A DNA stretch of 56,984 nt from an uncultured Actinomycetes bacterium (GCA_903918645.1 CAIXFH010000108.1:1-56984); one strand, 5' to 3'; shown: positions 37,621 to 46,338, counted from the first letter of the stretch. Notes: generated by a model from the sequence alone, not told the origin. Made by a program: numbers and translations.

Positions 37621-38546
37621 TTGATCTGCCAGAGCCAAACACGATGACCCGCCCCTACCGCGGGCTCTCCGCCCAAGAGGCTGACATCGACATGGCCGAC
37701 GAAGCCGCGATCATGCGCTACATCCTCGGCCGAGAGGTGTACCGACGCACCGAGTGGCTACTGCTCTCCAACGGTGCTGAACGCGCGCTCATCGAGGTCC
37801 GCAAGGAATCGTTCGAACCGCTGTTCTCGCCCGTGATCGAAGCGCGCGTGCTGGCGATGCCCAACCGCGTCGTCTGGATTGAGGATGAAGCAACCGACGT
37901 CGGCAACCCAACCCAACTCGCGCTCACTGCCCTGCGTCACAAGCGCGATGATGCTGACGCATACGCGGTCAAGGGAAAGTTCGAACACATCAACGTAATC
38001 TGGCAGCCCCAGCCGGTCACCGTCATCGTCACCGAGGTAGTGCCACCCGAGCCAGCGAAACTGCTCGAGTTGGCGAAGCTGGCCGTTGGCTTTGATGAGG
38101 ATCTGCCACCGATTGACCTACAGCTCAACAGCGTCGACATCAGGACAATGGCTGCGGAGAATCCAGCGCCTGCGTATCTACTTCCCTGCAGAGGCTCCGG
38201 GGTGGATCTGCCAGCTGAAGTGTCGTTCCTCGACACTCGTCCAGCCGAGCGACTCGACTGGACTTTGATCGGGTGTGAACGGTCGATGCAGTTCCACCGC
38301 CACTTCTACGGCGACGAACCAGCTCAGGTCGACTTCTGCCCGAACCGGCGAGCTGCCCAGTTCGAGGGAGACCCACTCGTACTCACCAAGTGCTGCCTGT
38401 TGGAGCGCGGTGTCGAAGTCCGAGGAAACACTGCGATTGTGCCGTGGGGATCCAACCTTGATGAGGTACGGCTGGCCCTGCGCCTGATCACCGGTGTCGG
38501 ACCGCTGCCCGAGCCCAAGCAGATTGGGTCCGTGCTCGCCCCATGA
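37617..38546 (+). CDS. Unassigned Cys/His-rich protein of the coenzyme M operon
   Basis: A 309-residue soluble protein that I do not recognise. It overlaps the ComA-like gene and the XcbC-like gene by 4 bp each, so it is translated with the CoM enzymes. The C-terminal third holds a possible metal or sulfur site: C220, H227 and H229 (MQFHRHFYGDE), C241 (DFCPNRR) and C259-C260 (LTKCCLLERG); C191 is also present. No signal peptide, membrane span or nucleotide-binding loop is visible. Its place suggests a missing biosynthetic step (decarboxylation, sulfur transfer or reduction) or a sulfur/metal carrier. That is inference only. Confidence 0.85.
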   Translation: MIDLPEPNTMTRPYRGLSAQEADIDMADEAAIMRYILGREVYRRTEWLLLSNGAERALIEVRKESFEPLFSPVIEARVLAMPNRVVWIEDEATDVGNPTQLALTALRHKRDDADAYAVKGKFEHINVIWQPQPVTVIVTEVVPPEPAKLLELAKLAVGFDEDLPPIDLQLNSVDIRTMAAENPAPAYLLPCRGSGVDLPAEVSFLDTRPAERLDWTLIGCERSMQFHRHFYGDEPAQVDFCPNRRAAQFEGDPLVLTKCCLLERGVEVRGNTAIVPWGSNLDEVRLALRLITGVGPLPEPKQIGSVLAP

Positions 38547-39889
38547 GCGCTCATCTCACTGACTCCGCGGTTTTCGGTCACCTTTGGGGTACCGATGAGA
38601 CCCGCGCAATGTTTAGTGACGAGGGCCGGATCCGATCCTGGCTAGATCTGCTCGGCACCCTCGCCGAAGCGCAAGCAGACGCTGGCCTAGTCCCACGGCA
38701 GGCGGCCGAATCAATCCTCGAAGCGGTCACCGACTGGTTGCCAGATCTCGATGAAGTCGGCGAACTGACCCGCGCGACTGGCCACTCGACATTGGGTCTT
38801 ATCCGAGTACTTGAGCGCAGACTGCCCGAGGAGGCTCGTGAGTGGGTCTACTACGGGGCGACCGTACAAGACCTCAGCGATACCTGGTCCGCTCTGGTGA
38901 TGCGCCAGATGACTGACATCGTGGTGCGCGACCTCACAACCGCCCGGTCTGCAGCCGTCGTCTTGGTGCGAGAGCATCGCGCGACTCTGATGTCTGGACG
39001 AACCCACGGCCAGCCCGGCCTGCCCATCACATTCGGCTTCAAAGCCGCCATCTGGGCTGACGAGCTTGATCGCCACATCCGCAGACTCGAGGCACGTCGA
39101 AGCGAGCGCGAGGTCGTACAACTTGGCGGTGGCCTCGGCTCGATGGAGTTCTGGGGGGATGCCGCAGAGCCAATGATCAACTCATTCGCCCAACGACTTG
39201 ACCTCGGTGTGGCGCCGCTGCCCTGGCTGACGGCTCGAGACCGGTTTGCCGAGTTCATCACGCAGTTGGCGATGGTTGCCGCGACGATCGCCAAGATCGG
39301 TGACGAGGTCTACGAACTGCAGCGCGCTGAGATAGGGGAGTTGCGCGAGCCGCTCGCTCCAGGAACCGTCGGCAGTATCACCATGCCGCACAAGCGAAAC
39401 CCCGAATGGGCCGAGCATGTCAGCACCCTCGCCCGACTCGTCCGAGTCAATGCCGACCTCGCGATCGAGGGGATGATCCACGGGCATGAGCGAGACGGAC
39501 GAGCCTGGAAGACCGAGTGGGTGATTCTGCCCGAGGCCTGCCACTTCACAGCGGTAAGCACGATGGCCGCCAACCGAATCCTGGTCGGCCTCGAAGTTGA
39601 CACCGATCGCATGCGCGCCAATCTGGACGCCCAGCGCGGCTACGTCCTGAGCGAGCCGGTGATGCGCGCACTCGCCGACCGCGTCGGAAAACACACGGCA
39701 CACCGCATCGTTTATGAGGCTGCGCTGGCAGGCCAAGCTCGAGGTGATGACCTGCGCACCGCGCTGCGCAACGACGGGAGGCTCGAGCAGATCAGCGACT
39801 CAGAACTGGACTCCCTGCTCGACCCCGCACTGGCGCTTGGGTCCATCCCCCGATTCATCGATGCGCTTGTCCAACGACTCGATGGCTAA
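38543..39889 (+). CDS. xcbC: Aspartase/fumarase-superfamily lyase, XcbC-like (phosphosulfolactate phosphate-lyase)
   Basis: A 448-residue member of the superfamily, closest in style to adenylosuccinate lyase/carboxymuconate cycloisomerase. ATGHSTLGLIRVL and YYGATVQDLSDT are the first conserved blocks, SGRTHGQPGLPITFG the second, and GSITMPHKRNPEWAEHV the signature loop. In Xanthobacter the homologous position in the CoM operon is XcbC1, which eliminates phosphate from phosphosulfolactate to give sulfoacrylate. The operon context supports the same role. It overlaps its neighbours by 4 and 8 bp. Confidence 0.82.
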   Translation: MSAHLTDSAVFGHLWGTDETRAMFSDEGRIRSWLDLLGTLAEAQADAGLVPRQAAESILEAVTDWLPDLDEVGELTRATGHSTLGLIRVLERRLPEEAREWVYYGATVQDLSDTWSALVMRQMTDIVVRDLTTARSAAVVLVREHRATLMSGRTHGQPGLPITFGFKAAIWADELDRHIRRLEARRSEREVVQLGGGLGSMEFWGDAAEPMINSFAQRLDLGVAPLPWLTARDRFAEFITQLAMVAATIAKIGDEVYELQRAEIGELREPLAPGTVGSITMPHKRNPEWAEHVSTLARLVRVNADLAIEGMIHGHERDGRAWKTEWVILPEACHFTAVSTMAANRILVGLEVDTDRMRANLDAQRGYVLSEPVMRALADRVGKHTAHRIVYEAALAGQARGDDLRTALRNDGRLEQISDSELDSLLDPALALGSIPRFIDALVQRLDG

Positions 39890-40859
39890 CCTCGATCTAT
39901 CTGGTATCGCCCGGGAGCGCCTCGCCCTCCTGCCGACGCCGCTGCAGCCCGCGCCACGGCTTTCGGCCGCGATCGGCGTGGAGGTGTGGTTCAAACGCGA
40001 CGACCTCACGGGCCTTGGACTCGGCGGCAACAAGGTTCGTCCACTTGAGTTCCTCCTCGGCGAAGCCCTTGCCCGACACTGCGATGTTCTGGTCACTGGC
40101 TCGGGTGCGCAATCGAACTGGTCGATGCTGGCCGCGCTCGCAGCGCGTCGATGCGGACTCGACTCTGTCGTGTGCTTCTACGGTACCCAGCCACCGGAGG
40201 CGCGTGGAAACCTAATGCTGCAAGGCTTGACGGGCGCGGACCTGCGCTGGACCGGTGACGCTTCGCGCGCATCGGTCGATCTGATGATCGAGCAAGTGGC
40301 CGATGAACTGCGCAGTGCGGGTCGCACTCCCCTGGTCGTGCCCCGCGGAGGCGCAACGGCGCGAGGCAGCCTCGGCTACCTGGCGGCTGCCGCTGAGATC
40401 GCCGACCAGGCAGCCGACGCCGGGCTAATCAATCCAACCCTCTGGCTCGGCACCGGCTCCTGCGGCACCCAGGGCGGTCTGGTGGCTGGGGTCGCCGCCG
40501 GGTTCATCCCACGCGTGGTCGGCGTCACCGTCAGCCGCCCGGCGGACGAGTGCCGCGAGCGGGTCTTTGATCTGGCCCGAGGTGCCGCTGACCTAGCGCG
40601 AACTCCGGCTCCCGATGCCACCATGGTCACTGTGATCGATGGGTTCATTGGTCCCGGCTACGGCTACGCCTCACACGACGGTGCCGCCGCTGCAGACCTC
40701 GTGGCTCGCACCGAAGGGATCTTCCTCGACCCGCCCTTTTGCGCTAAGGCAATGGCGGCGCTTATGTCGTCTGCGCGCGCCGGCGAGATCGACTCTCCCG
40801 TGATTCTCCTGGTATCCGGTGGCGGCCCAACCCTGTTCGTGCAGGATGGGCCACTGTGA
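39882..40859 (+). CDS. xcbE: PLP enzyme of the D-cysteine desulfhydrase/ACC deaminase family, XcbE-like
   Basis: From the ATG at 39882 (8-bp overlap with the lyase stop) the protein is 325 residues. The PLP lysine is K51 in GLGLGGNKVRPLEF, and SGAQSNW supplies the S78-type active-site residue. GTGSCGTQGGLVAG is the phosphate-binding loop. In the bacterial CoM pathway XcbE1 belongs to this family and is thought to act in a late, thiol-forming step. Alternatives are cysteate or D-cysteine lyase activity. It ends in a GTGA overlap with the next gene. Confidence 0.82.
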   Translation: MANLDLSGIARERLALLPTPLQPAPRLSAAIGVEVWFKRDDLTGLGLGGNKVRPLEFLLGEALARHCDVLVTGSGAQSNWSMLAALAARRCGLDSVVCFYGTQPPEARGNLMLQGLTGADLRWTGDASRASVDLMIEQVADELRSAGRTPLVVPRGGATARGSLGYLAAAAEIADQAADAGLINPTLWLGTGSCGTQGGLVAGVAAGFIPRVVGVTVSRPADECRERVFDLARGAADLARTPAPDATMVTVIDGFIGPGYGYASHDGAAAADLVARTEGIFLDPPFCAKAMAALMSSARAGEIDSPVILLVSGGGPTLFVQDGPL

Positions 40860-42370
40860 GCAACCAGACTCCCTCGGGATACCTCGGATCAGACGGCCGA
40901 ATCTCCTCCGGGCCAGCCCCCGAACTTGTTGCAGCGGGGTACGGACTCGAACTCGCCGACGCTCCGTTGCTGCACGAGGGTCTGCTTGTTGCCGATCTCG
41001 CGCACGTGATCGGCCTGCATGAAGCAGGCATTCTCGATGACACCGTGGCGGCACCGTTGCTGGCCGGGCTCCTTGCCATGGGCGAAGTTTCGGTCGATGA
41101 CTTCCCTTATGACGTTGTGCTAGGCGATGCCTACAACAGCCGCGAGCATGAACTAGTTCGACGCATCGGTGTCACCGCGGGCTATGTGCACCTTGGCCGC
41201 ACTCGGCGCGAAGCCGGTCGGATCGCGTTCCGACTCGCGGTCCGTGATCGCATCGAACTGCTCGCAGCCGCAACAGCAGAGTTTGCTGATGCCTTGACCG
41301 CGCGAGCGGATGAATTGTCTGACGCGGTGTGGGCCGACGTCACCTACCTCCAGCTCGCACAGCCGTCAACCTTTGGCCACTACCTAGCGTCATTCGCTGA
41401 AGAGACCGCGCGTCACCTCCCGCGATTACGCGCAGCACACGAGTGGGTCGACACGTCTCCGGCGGGGTCCGGCGGAGTCGCTGGCACTCGCATGTCACTT
41501 GATCGGGGCCGACTCGCGGAACTCCTGGGCTTTACCCGGGTGGGCCGAAATACCCGCGACACCATGTGGACCATCGATGGGCTGATCGACGTCATGTCGG
41601 CAGCAACGCAGACCGTCATCACAGCAGATCGACTCAGCGAGGATCTCCAGATCTTCGCCAGTGCAGGATTCGGTCTGGTCACGGTCGATGCTTCGCTGTG
41701 CCGCGCCTCAGTGTTGATGCCGCAGAAGCGCAATCCCTATGCGCTGTCGGTCATTCGCGCCGGGGCGAGCACCATGATCGGCCGGCTCACTGGCACGGTG
41801 GCAACCGCGCGCACCCCGTCAGCGGCAACCGACAACTGGCTGCATTCCTATGGTGAGGTCGCATCGTCCCTGGAGCTGGCGACTCGACTCGTCAAACTCG
41901 CCACCGTCGTGGTGAGCACCTTGCATGTCAATAGAGACGCACTCGCCTTGAGCGCGGGCGACCCACAAACATCGTCCACAGACATTGCCGACGAACTCGT
42001 ACTTCAGGGTGGCTTTGACTACCGCACCGCATATCGCATTGTCGGACGCGCCGTAGCCCTGACACTGAGCACGGGTGGTGCGCTAACGATGTCTGCCTTG
42101 GACTCAGCCGCGATGGAGATCACTGGCGCTGCGCTGCCCACGAAAGCTGCGTCGATCAACCTTGATTCACTGCTCGATCCGGCCGCTCTGGTCGCCTCGC
42201 GTCGGGAGAGCGGGGGCTGCGCCCCTGATGTCGTGCGCGCTGAGATCGCCTCGCTCCGCGACATTGTCGCCGCTGAGCGAGCATGGTTCGACGAACGCCG
42301 ACGCGCAGAAGCGGCCGCACTGAGCTCGCTGCGCGAGCGAGCCGAAGGCTTGGCCCGCAGCACAACCTAG
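40856..42370 (+). CDS. xcbD: Argininosuccinate-lyase-like aspartase/fumarase-superfamily enzyme, XcbD-like
   Basis: A 504-residue ArgH-like protein starting at the GTG of a GTGA overlap. DAYNSREHELVRRIG, ADVTYLQLAQPSTFGHYL and SVLMPQKRNPYALSVIRAGA (signature loop) place it in the superfamily. It is not a housekeeping argininosuccinate lyase by context, since no other arginine gene is near. Xanthobacter XcbD1 is likewise a superfamily member in the CoM operon and is assigned to a step after sulfoacrylate. The exact reaction here is inferred from the set. Confidence 0.82.
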   Translation: MSNQTPSGYLGSDGRISSGPAPELVAAGYGLELADAPLLHEGLLVADLAHVIGLHEAGILDDTVAAPLLAGLLAMGEVSVDDFPYDVVLGDAYNSREHELVRRIGVTAGYVHLGRTRREAGRIAFRLAVRDRIELLAAATAEFADALTARADELSDAVWADVTYLQLAQPSTFGHYLASFAEETARHLPRLRAAHEWVDTSPAGSGGVAGTRMSLDRGRLAELLGFTRVGRNTRDTMWTIDGLIDVMSAATQTVITADRLSEDLQIFASAGFGLVTVDASLCRASVLMPQKRNPYALSVIRAGASTMIGRLTGTVATARTPSAATDNWLHSYGEVASSLELATRLVKLATVVVSTLHVNRDALALSAGDPQTSSTDIADELVLQGGFDYRTAYRIVGRAVALTLSTGGALTMSALDSAAMEITGAALPTKAASINLDSLLDPAALVASRRESGGCAPDVVRAEIASLRDIVAAERAWFDERRRAEAAALSSLRERAEGLARSTT

Positions 42371-42390
42371 GCATCCCCACAGCAGGATGC
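42371..42390 (+). terminator. Short hairpin after the coenzyme M operon
   Basis: GCATCC (42371-42376) pairs with GGATGC (42385-42390) immediately after the operon stop. The stem is only 6 bp and no T-run follows. It precedes a stronger hairpin at 42409. Confidence 0.4.
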
Positions 42391-42408
42391 GAGTCGCAGC
42401 AGGTTGAC

Positions 42409-42443
42409 CAGAACCTGGCAGCAGGTCTGGCTGCCAGGTTCTG
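42409..42443. terminator. Strong bidirectional hairpin between convergent operons
   Basis: CAGAACCTGGCAGC (42409-42422) and GCTGCCAGGTTCTG (42430-42443) form a perfect 14-bp stem with a 7-base loop, placed exactly between the ends of the CoM biosynthesis operon (42370) and the convergent 2-KPCC gene (42451). There is no long T-run, but symmetry and position fit a bidirectional terminator. Confidence 0.65.
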
Positions 42444-42450
42444 TCTGGAT

Positions 42451-44016
42451 CTACAGCGAGGACAACTCCATCGATCCAGCTCGCAACCGCGACAGCTGGA
42501 TGAAGTGGCTCGGGTTGAGGAACAACTCGTTCATCTCAGCGAGTTGGTCGATGGTGAGTCCATCGGTGCTGTGGATCAGGTAGTCGAGGTACTGGAACCC
42601 ATCCTTGGCGCCGTATCCAACGTGATGCGCACCAACGAGTTTGCGGGTCGCACCGTCGAACACGGCCTTCTGGAAGCCAGTGCGCTCGGGATGGGTGAAG
42701 GCCATCAGCATCGTGCCCTCAGCGCAGGGCAGTGGAATATCGCCGTAGGGAACTCCCGGGGGCGGCATCTGGATGACGATGACATCCTCATACTTCTCGC
42801 GAGCTTCTCGCTCGGAGAGCCCGACCCAGGTGACCTCATAGGTGGAGTGCAAGAAGTCGGGGTACTCGCTGAAGTCGAATGAATAATCCTCGCCCATGAT
42901 GTTGCGAGCGGCAGTCATCCCGCACTTACGCGCCTTGAACATCTCCATCGGTGGGCCGATGATGTCGCCGATGGCGTACACGCCCGGAACGCTGGTGCGC
43001 ATGTTCCCATCGACAACGATGGAATCGCGGTCATCTACCTCGACCCCCAACACCTTGACGAACTCATCTGAGTTGGCGCGTTCGCCTGTTCCGATGAAGA
43101 CCATGTCGCACTCGATGTCGCGGATGGTGCCGTCGGAGAGTCGAACTCGTACACCGGTGGCACGGGTGTCACCGAGTACCTCCAAGGTCTCGGTGCCATC
43201 GTGGATTTCCATTCCACGGATGCGCATGCCGTGCACGACGTACTCGCGCAAATCATCGTCAACGTGGTGCAGACCCTTGCCCGTCATGAGCGGACTGCGC
43301 GCAAGGATCGTGGTCTGGCAGCCAGCCGCCTGGAAGAACGATCCGTACTCGATGGCCACCTTCGATCCGCCGATGATGACGCACGAACGTGGGTTGTAAT
43401 CCAACTCCTCGATCAGGGTTGCGTAGTCGAACACCCCAGGTAGGTCGATACCGGGCACCTCGGGGAGGCGCGTGGTTGCTCCCGTGCCCAGAACCAGGTT
43501 CTTCGTCGTGAAGCGACGGCCGGCGGCCTCCACTGTGTGCGCATCGATCACGGTGGCCGTGGCGTTGAGGATGTATTCCATCCCCAGTTGCTCCTTGCTC
43601 TGGTAGTTCATGAACGCATGCGCACTGTTACGTCCACTCTTGAACAGTTCCACCATGTCCAGGATGGAGGCCTTGTTCTCGTCGAACTCGGGGTACCAGA
43701 AACGGCCGGCAAGCAGGCGAGCCAGATCCAATTCGCGCGCAGCCTCCGAGAACAGGTGATGCGGAACGCAAGCCAAGTGAGGACACGAGCCGCCCAGGAA
43801 TGGCCACTGGTCGATGGTCAACTGACGACCGCCGCGCGCCCGCAGGAACGCCGAACCGAAACGACCACCAGCGCCGCCGCCTATGAAGATTGCGTCATAC
43901 TCGCGGTCGTCGTCGGGATCAATATTGATGATGGGGCCGTCGTGAGCGCCTGCCTCGAACTCGTCGATGAGGGTGCGCCACTCCAGATTGCTCAGGTGCT
44001 GCTCTCGAATGTCCAT
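42451..44016 (-). CDS. xecC: 2-ketopropyl-CoM oxidoreductase/carboxylase (2-KPCC)
   Basis: From the ATG at 44016 (AAGG upstream) the protein is 521 residues, against about 523 in Xanthobacter. The redox pair C78-x4-C83 lies in GGSCPHLACVPHHLF, Arg52 (GAGGRFGSAF) corresponds to CoM-binding Arg56, and FKARK holds the second arginine. Most tellingly, F499-LNPS-H504 replaces the His-x4-Glu dyad of ordinary disulfide oxidoreductases, the hallmark of 2-KPCC. The enzyme cleaves 2-oxoalkyl-CoM and fixes CO2, giving a beta-keto acid plus CoM. The frame is open upstream to 44298, but that stretch lies in the divergent gene's promoter and start. Confidence 0.93.
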   Translation of the reverse strand: MDIREQHLSNLEWRTLIDEFEAGAHDGPIINIDPDDDREYDAIFIGGGAGGRFGSAFLRARGGRQLTIDQWPFLGGSCPHLACVPHHLFSEAARELDLARLLAGRFWYPEFDENKASILDMVELFKSGRNSAHAFMNYQSKEQLGMEYILNATATVIDAHTVEAAGRRFTTKNLVLGTGATTRLPEVPGIDLPGVFDYATLIEELDYNPRSCVIIGGSKVAIEYGSFFQAAGCQTTILARSPLMTGKGLHHVDDDLREYVVHGMRIRGMEIHDGTETLEVLGDTRATGVRVRLSDGTIRDIECDMVFIGTGERANSDEFVKVLGVEVDDRDSIVVDGNMRTSVPGVYAIGDIIGPPMEMFKARKCGMTAARNIMGEDYSFDFSEYPDFLHSTYEVTWVGLSEREAREKYEDVIVIQMPPPGVPYGDIPLPCAEGTMLMAFTHPERTGFQKAVFDGATRKLVGAHHVGYGAKDGFQYLDYLIHSTDGLTIDQLAEMNELFLNPSHFIQLSRLRAGSMELSSL

Positions 44017-44032
44017 GGCCTTACCTTCCTCG

Positions 44033-44044
44033 CCGCACGTGCGG
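44033..44044. promoter_or_regulatory. Perfect 12-bp palindrome between 2-KPCC and the aldehyde dehydrogenase
   Basis: CCGCACGTGCGG lies 17 bp upstream of the 2-KPCC start in the 118-bp divergent gap. It is a candidate operator for a dimeric regulator controlling 2-KPCC and perhaps the aldehyde dehydrogenase. The protein that would bind it is unknown. Confidence 0.4.
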
Positions 44045-44134
44045 TGGACTATGTCCTCCCAGGGTGATGTTGGGCGAAACCTTCGACTCGTGCGGCCGGT
44101 GCCGGTCATGGAGTTTGCGTCAACTCTTGGCACC

Positions 44135-45565
44135 ATGGCGAACTCTGACACCGCGACCACCACATCCACCTCCGACGTAACCGCAGAGGTGACGGCCTTG
44201 GTAGCCCGCGCCCGCGCCGCCCAAGAGTCAATTGCCGATTGGGACCAGCAACGCATCGACGAACTCGTCACTGCAGTTGGCTGGGCCATCGTTCGCAAGG
44301 ATCACGCCGAGGCCTTGGCCCAGTTGGCCGTCGATGAGGGCGGTTTCGGCACCTACGCCGACAAGCTCACCAAGATCCAGCGTCGGGTCAACGGGTTGCT
44401 TGCGGATATGCGTGACATGAAGACCGTCGGCATCGTCGAGGAAGACCCCGCGCGCGGGTTAGTGAAAATCGCCAAGCCGGTCGGGGTAGTCGCCGCGCTG
44501 ATCCCGACCACGGGTCCAGACGCCACACCACCGATGAAGACCTTGATGGCGTTGAAGGGACGCAATGCCATCGTGATCGCACCGCACCCGCGCACCCGCA
44601 AGACCAGCGAGCTCGCGGTAGAGCTGATGCGCGCTGCATGCGCACAGGTCGGGGCACCCGAGGACTTGATCCTGAGCCTCACCTCGCCGTCCATCGACAA
44701 AACTCGTGAACTCATGAGGCAAGCCGACGTCATCGTCGCCACCGGCGGCGCTGCCATGGTCAAGGCCGCATACAGCAGTGGCACACCGGCTTACGGCGTC
44801 GGCGTCGGAAACTCCGTGCACGTCATTGACGAGACCGCCGACCTTGCCGACGCATCCGCGATGATCGTCGCTGGCAAGACCTTCGACCTCGCTACCAGCT
44901 GCCTGGCCGACAACTCTTTGGTTGTCGCTGACGCCGTGTACGACGACCTCATGGGCCGGCTACTGGCATCCGGCGGCTACTTGTGCAACGCGGAAGAGAA
45001 GGCTCAACTGCAGGCGGCGATGTGGCCCGATGGTGGCCACATCCCCAGCCTCGAGGTAATCGCGAAGCCTGCCGCACGCATCGCAGAACTCGCCGGAATC
45101 CAGATCCCGGATGGCACGGCATTCCTCATGGTCGAAGAGGACGGCACCGGACCCGAGCATCCCTTCTCCGGCGAAAAGCTCTCGGTCGTTCTCGCGGTCT
45201 ACCGTTATGGCACTGACATCCAAGAGGCGGTCGACATCATCAATGCGATCACCGCCTACCAGGGGCTAGGCCACACCTGCGGAATCCACACAAGCAATGA
45301 GGCGCATATTGATGCACTCGCCTTCGGCACACGCACAGCGCGGGTCATGGTCAACCAGAACCTGAATGAGGGCGCCGGTAGCGCCCGTAACGGGCTCCCC
45401 TTCACCCTGAGCCTGTCGTGCGGTACATGGGGCGGCAACATCACAACCGAGAACGTCAACGCCACGCATTTCCTCAACCTCACCTGGGTTTCGCGCACGA
45501 TCGCACCGAAAACCTTCACCGAGCAGGAGCTGTTCGGTGGCCACTGGGACAAGCACGGAATGTGA
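44135..45565 (+). CDS. Acylating aldehyde dehydrogenase, SauS-like (sulfoacetaldehyde or acetaldehyde)
   Basis: About 476 residues from the ATG at 44135; an ATG at 44108 would add nine residues, and neither has a clear ribosome site. The CoA-acylating family features are PVGVVAALIPTTGPDATPP, IIAPHPRT-like IVIAPHPRTRKT, VATGGAAMVKAAYSSGTPAYGVG and the catalytic C256 in DLATSCLADNSLVV. This resembles the acylating sulfoacetaldehyde dehydrogenase SauS more than AdhE. Divergent from 2-KPCC, it could turn sulfoacetyl-CoA into sulfoacetaldehyde for CoM synthesis, or remove sulfoacetaldehyde when CoM is broken down. Ordinary acetaldehyde is an alternative substrate. Confidence 0.82.
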   Translation: MANSDTATTTSTSDVTAEVTALVARARAAQESIADWDQQRIDELVTAVGWAIVRKDHAEALAQLAVDEGGFGTYADKLTKIQRRVNGLLADMRDMKTVGIVEEDPARGLVKIAKPVGVVAALIPTTGPDATPPMKTLMALKGRNAIVIAPHPRTRKTSELAVELMRAACAQVGAPEDLILSLTSPSIDKTRELMRQADVIVATGGAAMVKAAYSSGTPAYGVGVGNSVHVIDETADLADASAMIVAGKTFDLATSCLADNSLVVADAVYDDLMGRLLASGGYLCNAEEKAQLQAAMWPDGGHIPSLEVIAKPAARIAELAGIQIPDGTAFLMVEEDGTGPEHPFSGEKLSVVLAVYRYGTDIQEAVDIINAITAYQGLGHTCGIHTSNEAHIDALAFGTRTARVMVNQNLNEGAGSARNGLPFTLSLSCGTWGGNITTENVNATHFLNLTWVSRTIAPKTFTEQELFGGHWDKHGM

Positions 45566-45663
45566 CCAAGGGTCTGCACGGATCTGACTTGCCGGGTGCT
45601 TTGTCCTGAATGTAGGACGATTCATCAAAATCACGTCTCCAAAGGGCTAGAAGGATCGGTGAT

Positions 45664-45678
45664 ACAGGCCTAGCCTGT
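45664..45678. promoter_or_regulatory. Inverted repeat upstream of the MEDS gene
   Basis: ACAGGC-CTA-GCCTGT is a perfect 6-bp dyad ending 30 bp before the MEDS start, and a second one, GTCCT-6-AGGAC, lies at 45603-45618. Either could be an operator of the sensor/regulator operon; the second could also be a weak terminator of the aldehyde dehydrogenase gene. Confidence 0.35.
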
Positions 45679-45708
45679 GATTGATCTCATGCCGAGGAGG
45701 AACCGCAC

Positions 45709-46338
45709 ATGTTCGGTGAGGAATCTGCTGATTCGATCGCGTTTGGGCTGCCTGGCGTTCGGCTCTCTCCCGGCGATCACATCTGCGCGTTCTACCGTGG
45801 TGCAGAAGGACGGGACGAAGTGCTCCTGGCTTATCTGCGAGCTGGCATCGAAGCTGGCGACCGCTGCGTAGCCGTCCTGGATCAGGTCGAGCCAGAACAG
45901 TTGCGAGCGAGCCTGTCCCAGGATCGCATCGACCCCGTGCGCGGCGTCGATGTTCTGCGGTCGGACGAGACCTACCTGCGCGATGGTCGATTCTCCAAGA
46001 CCGCCATGATCGAATTCTGGGACTCCGCGACCCGCGAAAACTTGTCCAGCGGTGATTACACCTTCGCGCGAAGTTGCGGTGAAATGACCTGGGCGCTGCG
46101 CGAAGTTCCAGGTGTCGAGGATCTGGTCGACTACGAGTCCGACCTCAATCGCTTTCTGCCCATGCATCCGCAGGTCATCATGTGCCTGTATGACCTAGAT
46201 CGCTTTGACGGCAGGGTCGTCGTGGATCTGCTGCGCACACACCCCAAGCTCCTGCTCTGCGGCAGTTTGCTCGATAACCCCTACTACCTAGAGCCGGATG
46301 AGTTCCTGGCCGCGAAGTCAAAGGCACCAGTGATATGA
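45709..46338 (+). CDS. MEDS-domain (methanogen/methylotroph DcmR sensory) protein
   Basis: A 209-residue stand-alone sensor with GDHICAFYRGAEGRDEVLLAYLRAGIEAGDRCVAV at the N-terminus (quoted in parts: GDHICAFY, LRAGIEAGDRC) and LMCLYDLDRF-like sequence (IMCLYDLDRF) near the C-terminus, typical of MEDS domains. GAGGAGG precedes the ATG. MEDS domains occur in DcmR, which controls dichloromethane breakdown, and are thought to sense small hydrocarbon derivatives. The gene overlaps the next regulator by ATGA, so the two likely form a sensory pair for the CoM island. Confidence 0.82.
   Translation: MFGEESADSIAFGLPGVRLSPGDHICAFYRGAEGRDEVLLAYLRAGIEAGDRCVAVLDQVEPEQLRASLSQDRIDPVRGVDVLRSDETYLRDGRFSKTAMIEFWDSATRENLSSGDYTFARSCGEMTWALREVPGVEDLVDYESDLNRFLPMHPQVIMCLYDLDRFDGRVVVDLLRTHPKLLLCGSLLDNPYYLEPDEFLAAKSKAPVI

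Noticed and set aside
40856-42370. Housekeeping argininosuccinate lyase (argH)
   Set aside because: The family signature fits, but no arginine-biosynthesis gene is adjacent and the gene is translationally coupled to ComA-, XcbC- and XcbE-like genes.
42451-44016. Mercuric reductase, mycothione reductase or dihydrolipoamide dehydrogenase
   Set aside because: The C-terminal His-x4-Glu is replaced by Phe-x4-His and the cysteine motif is C-P-H-L-A-C, both specific to 2-KPCC.
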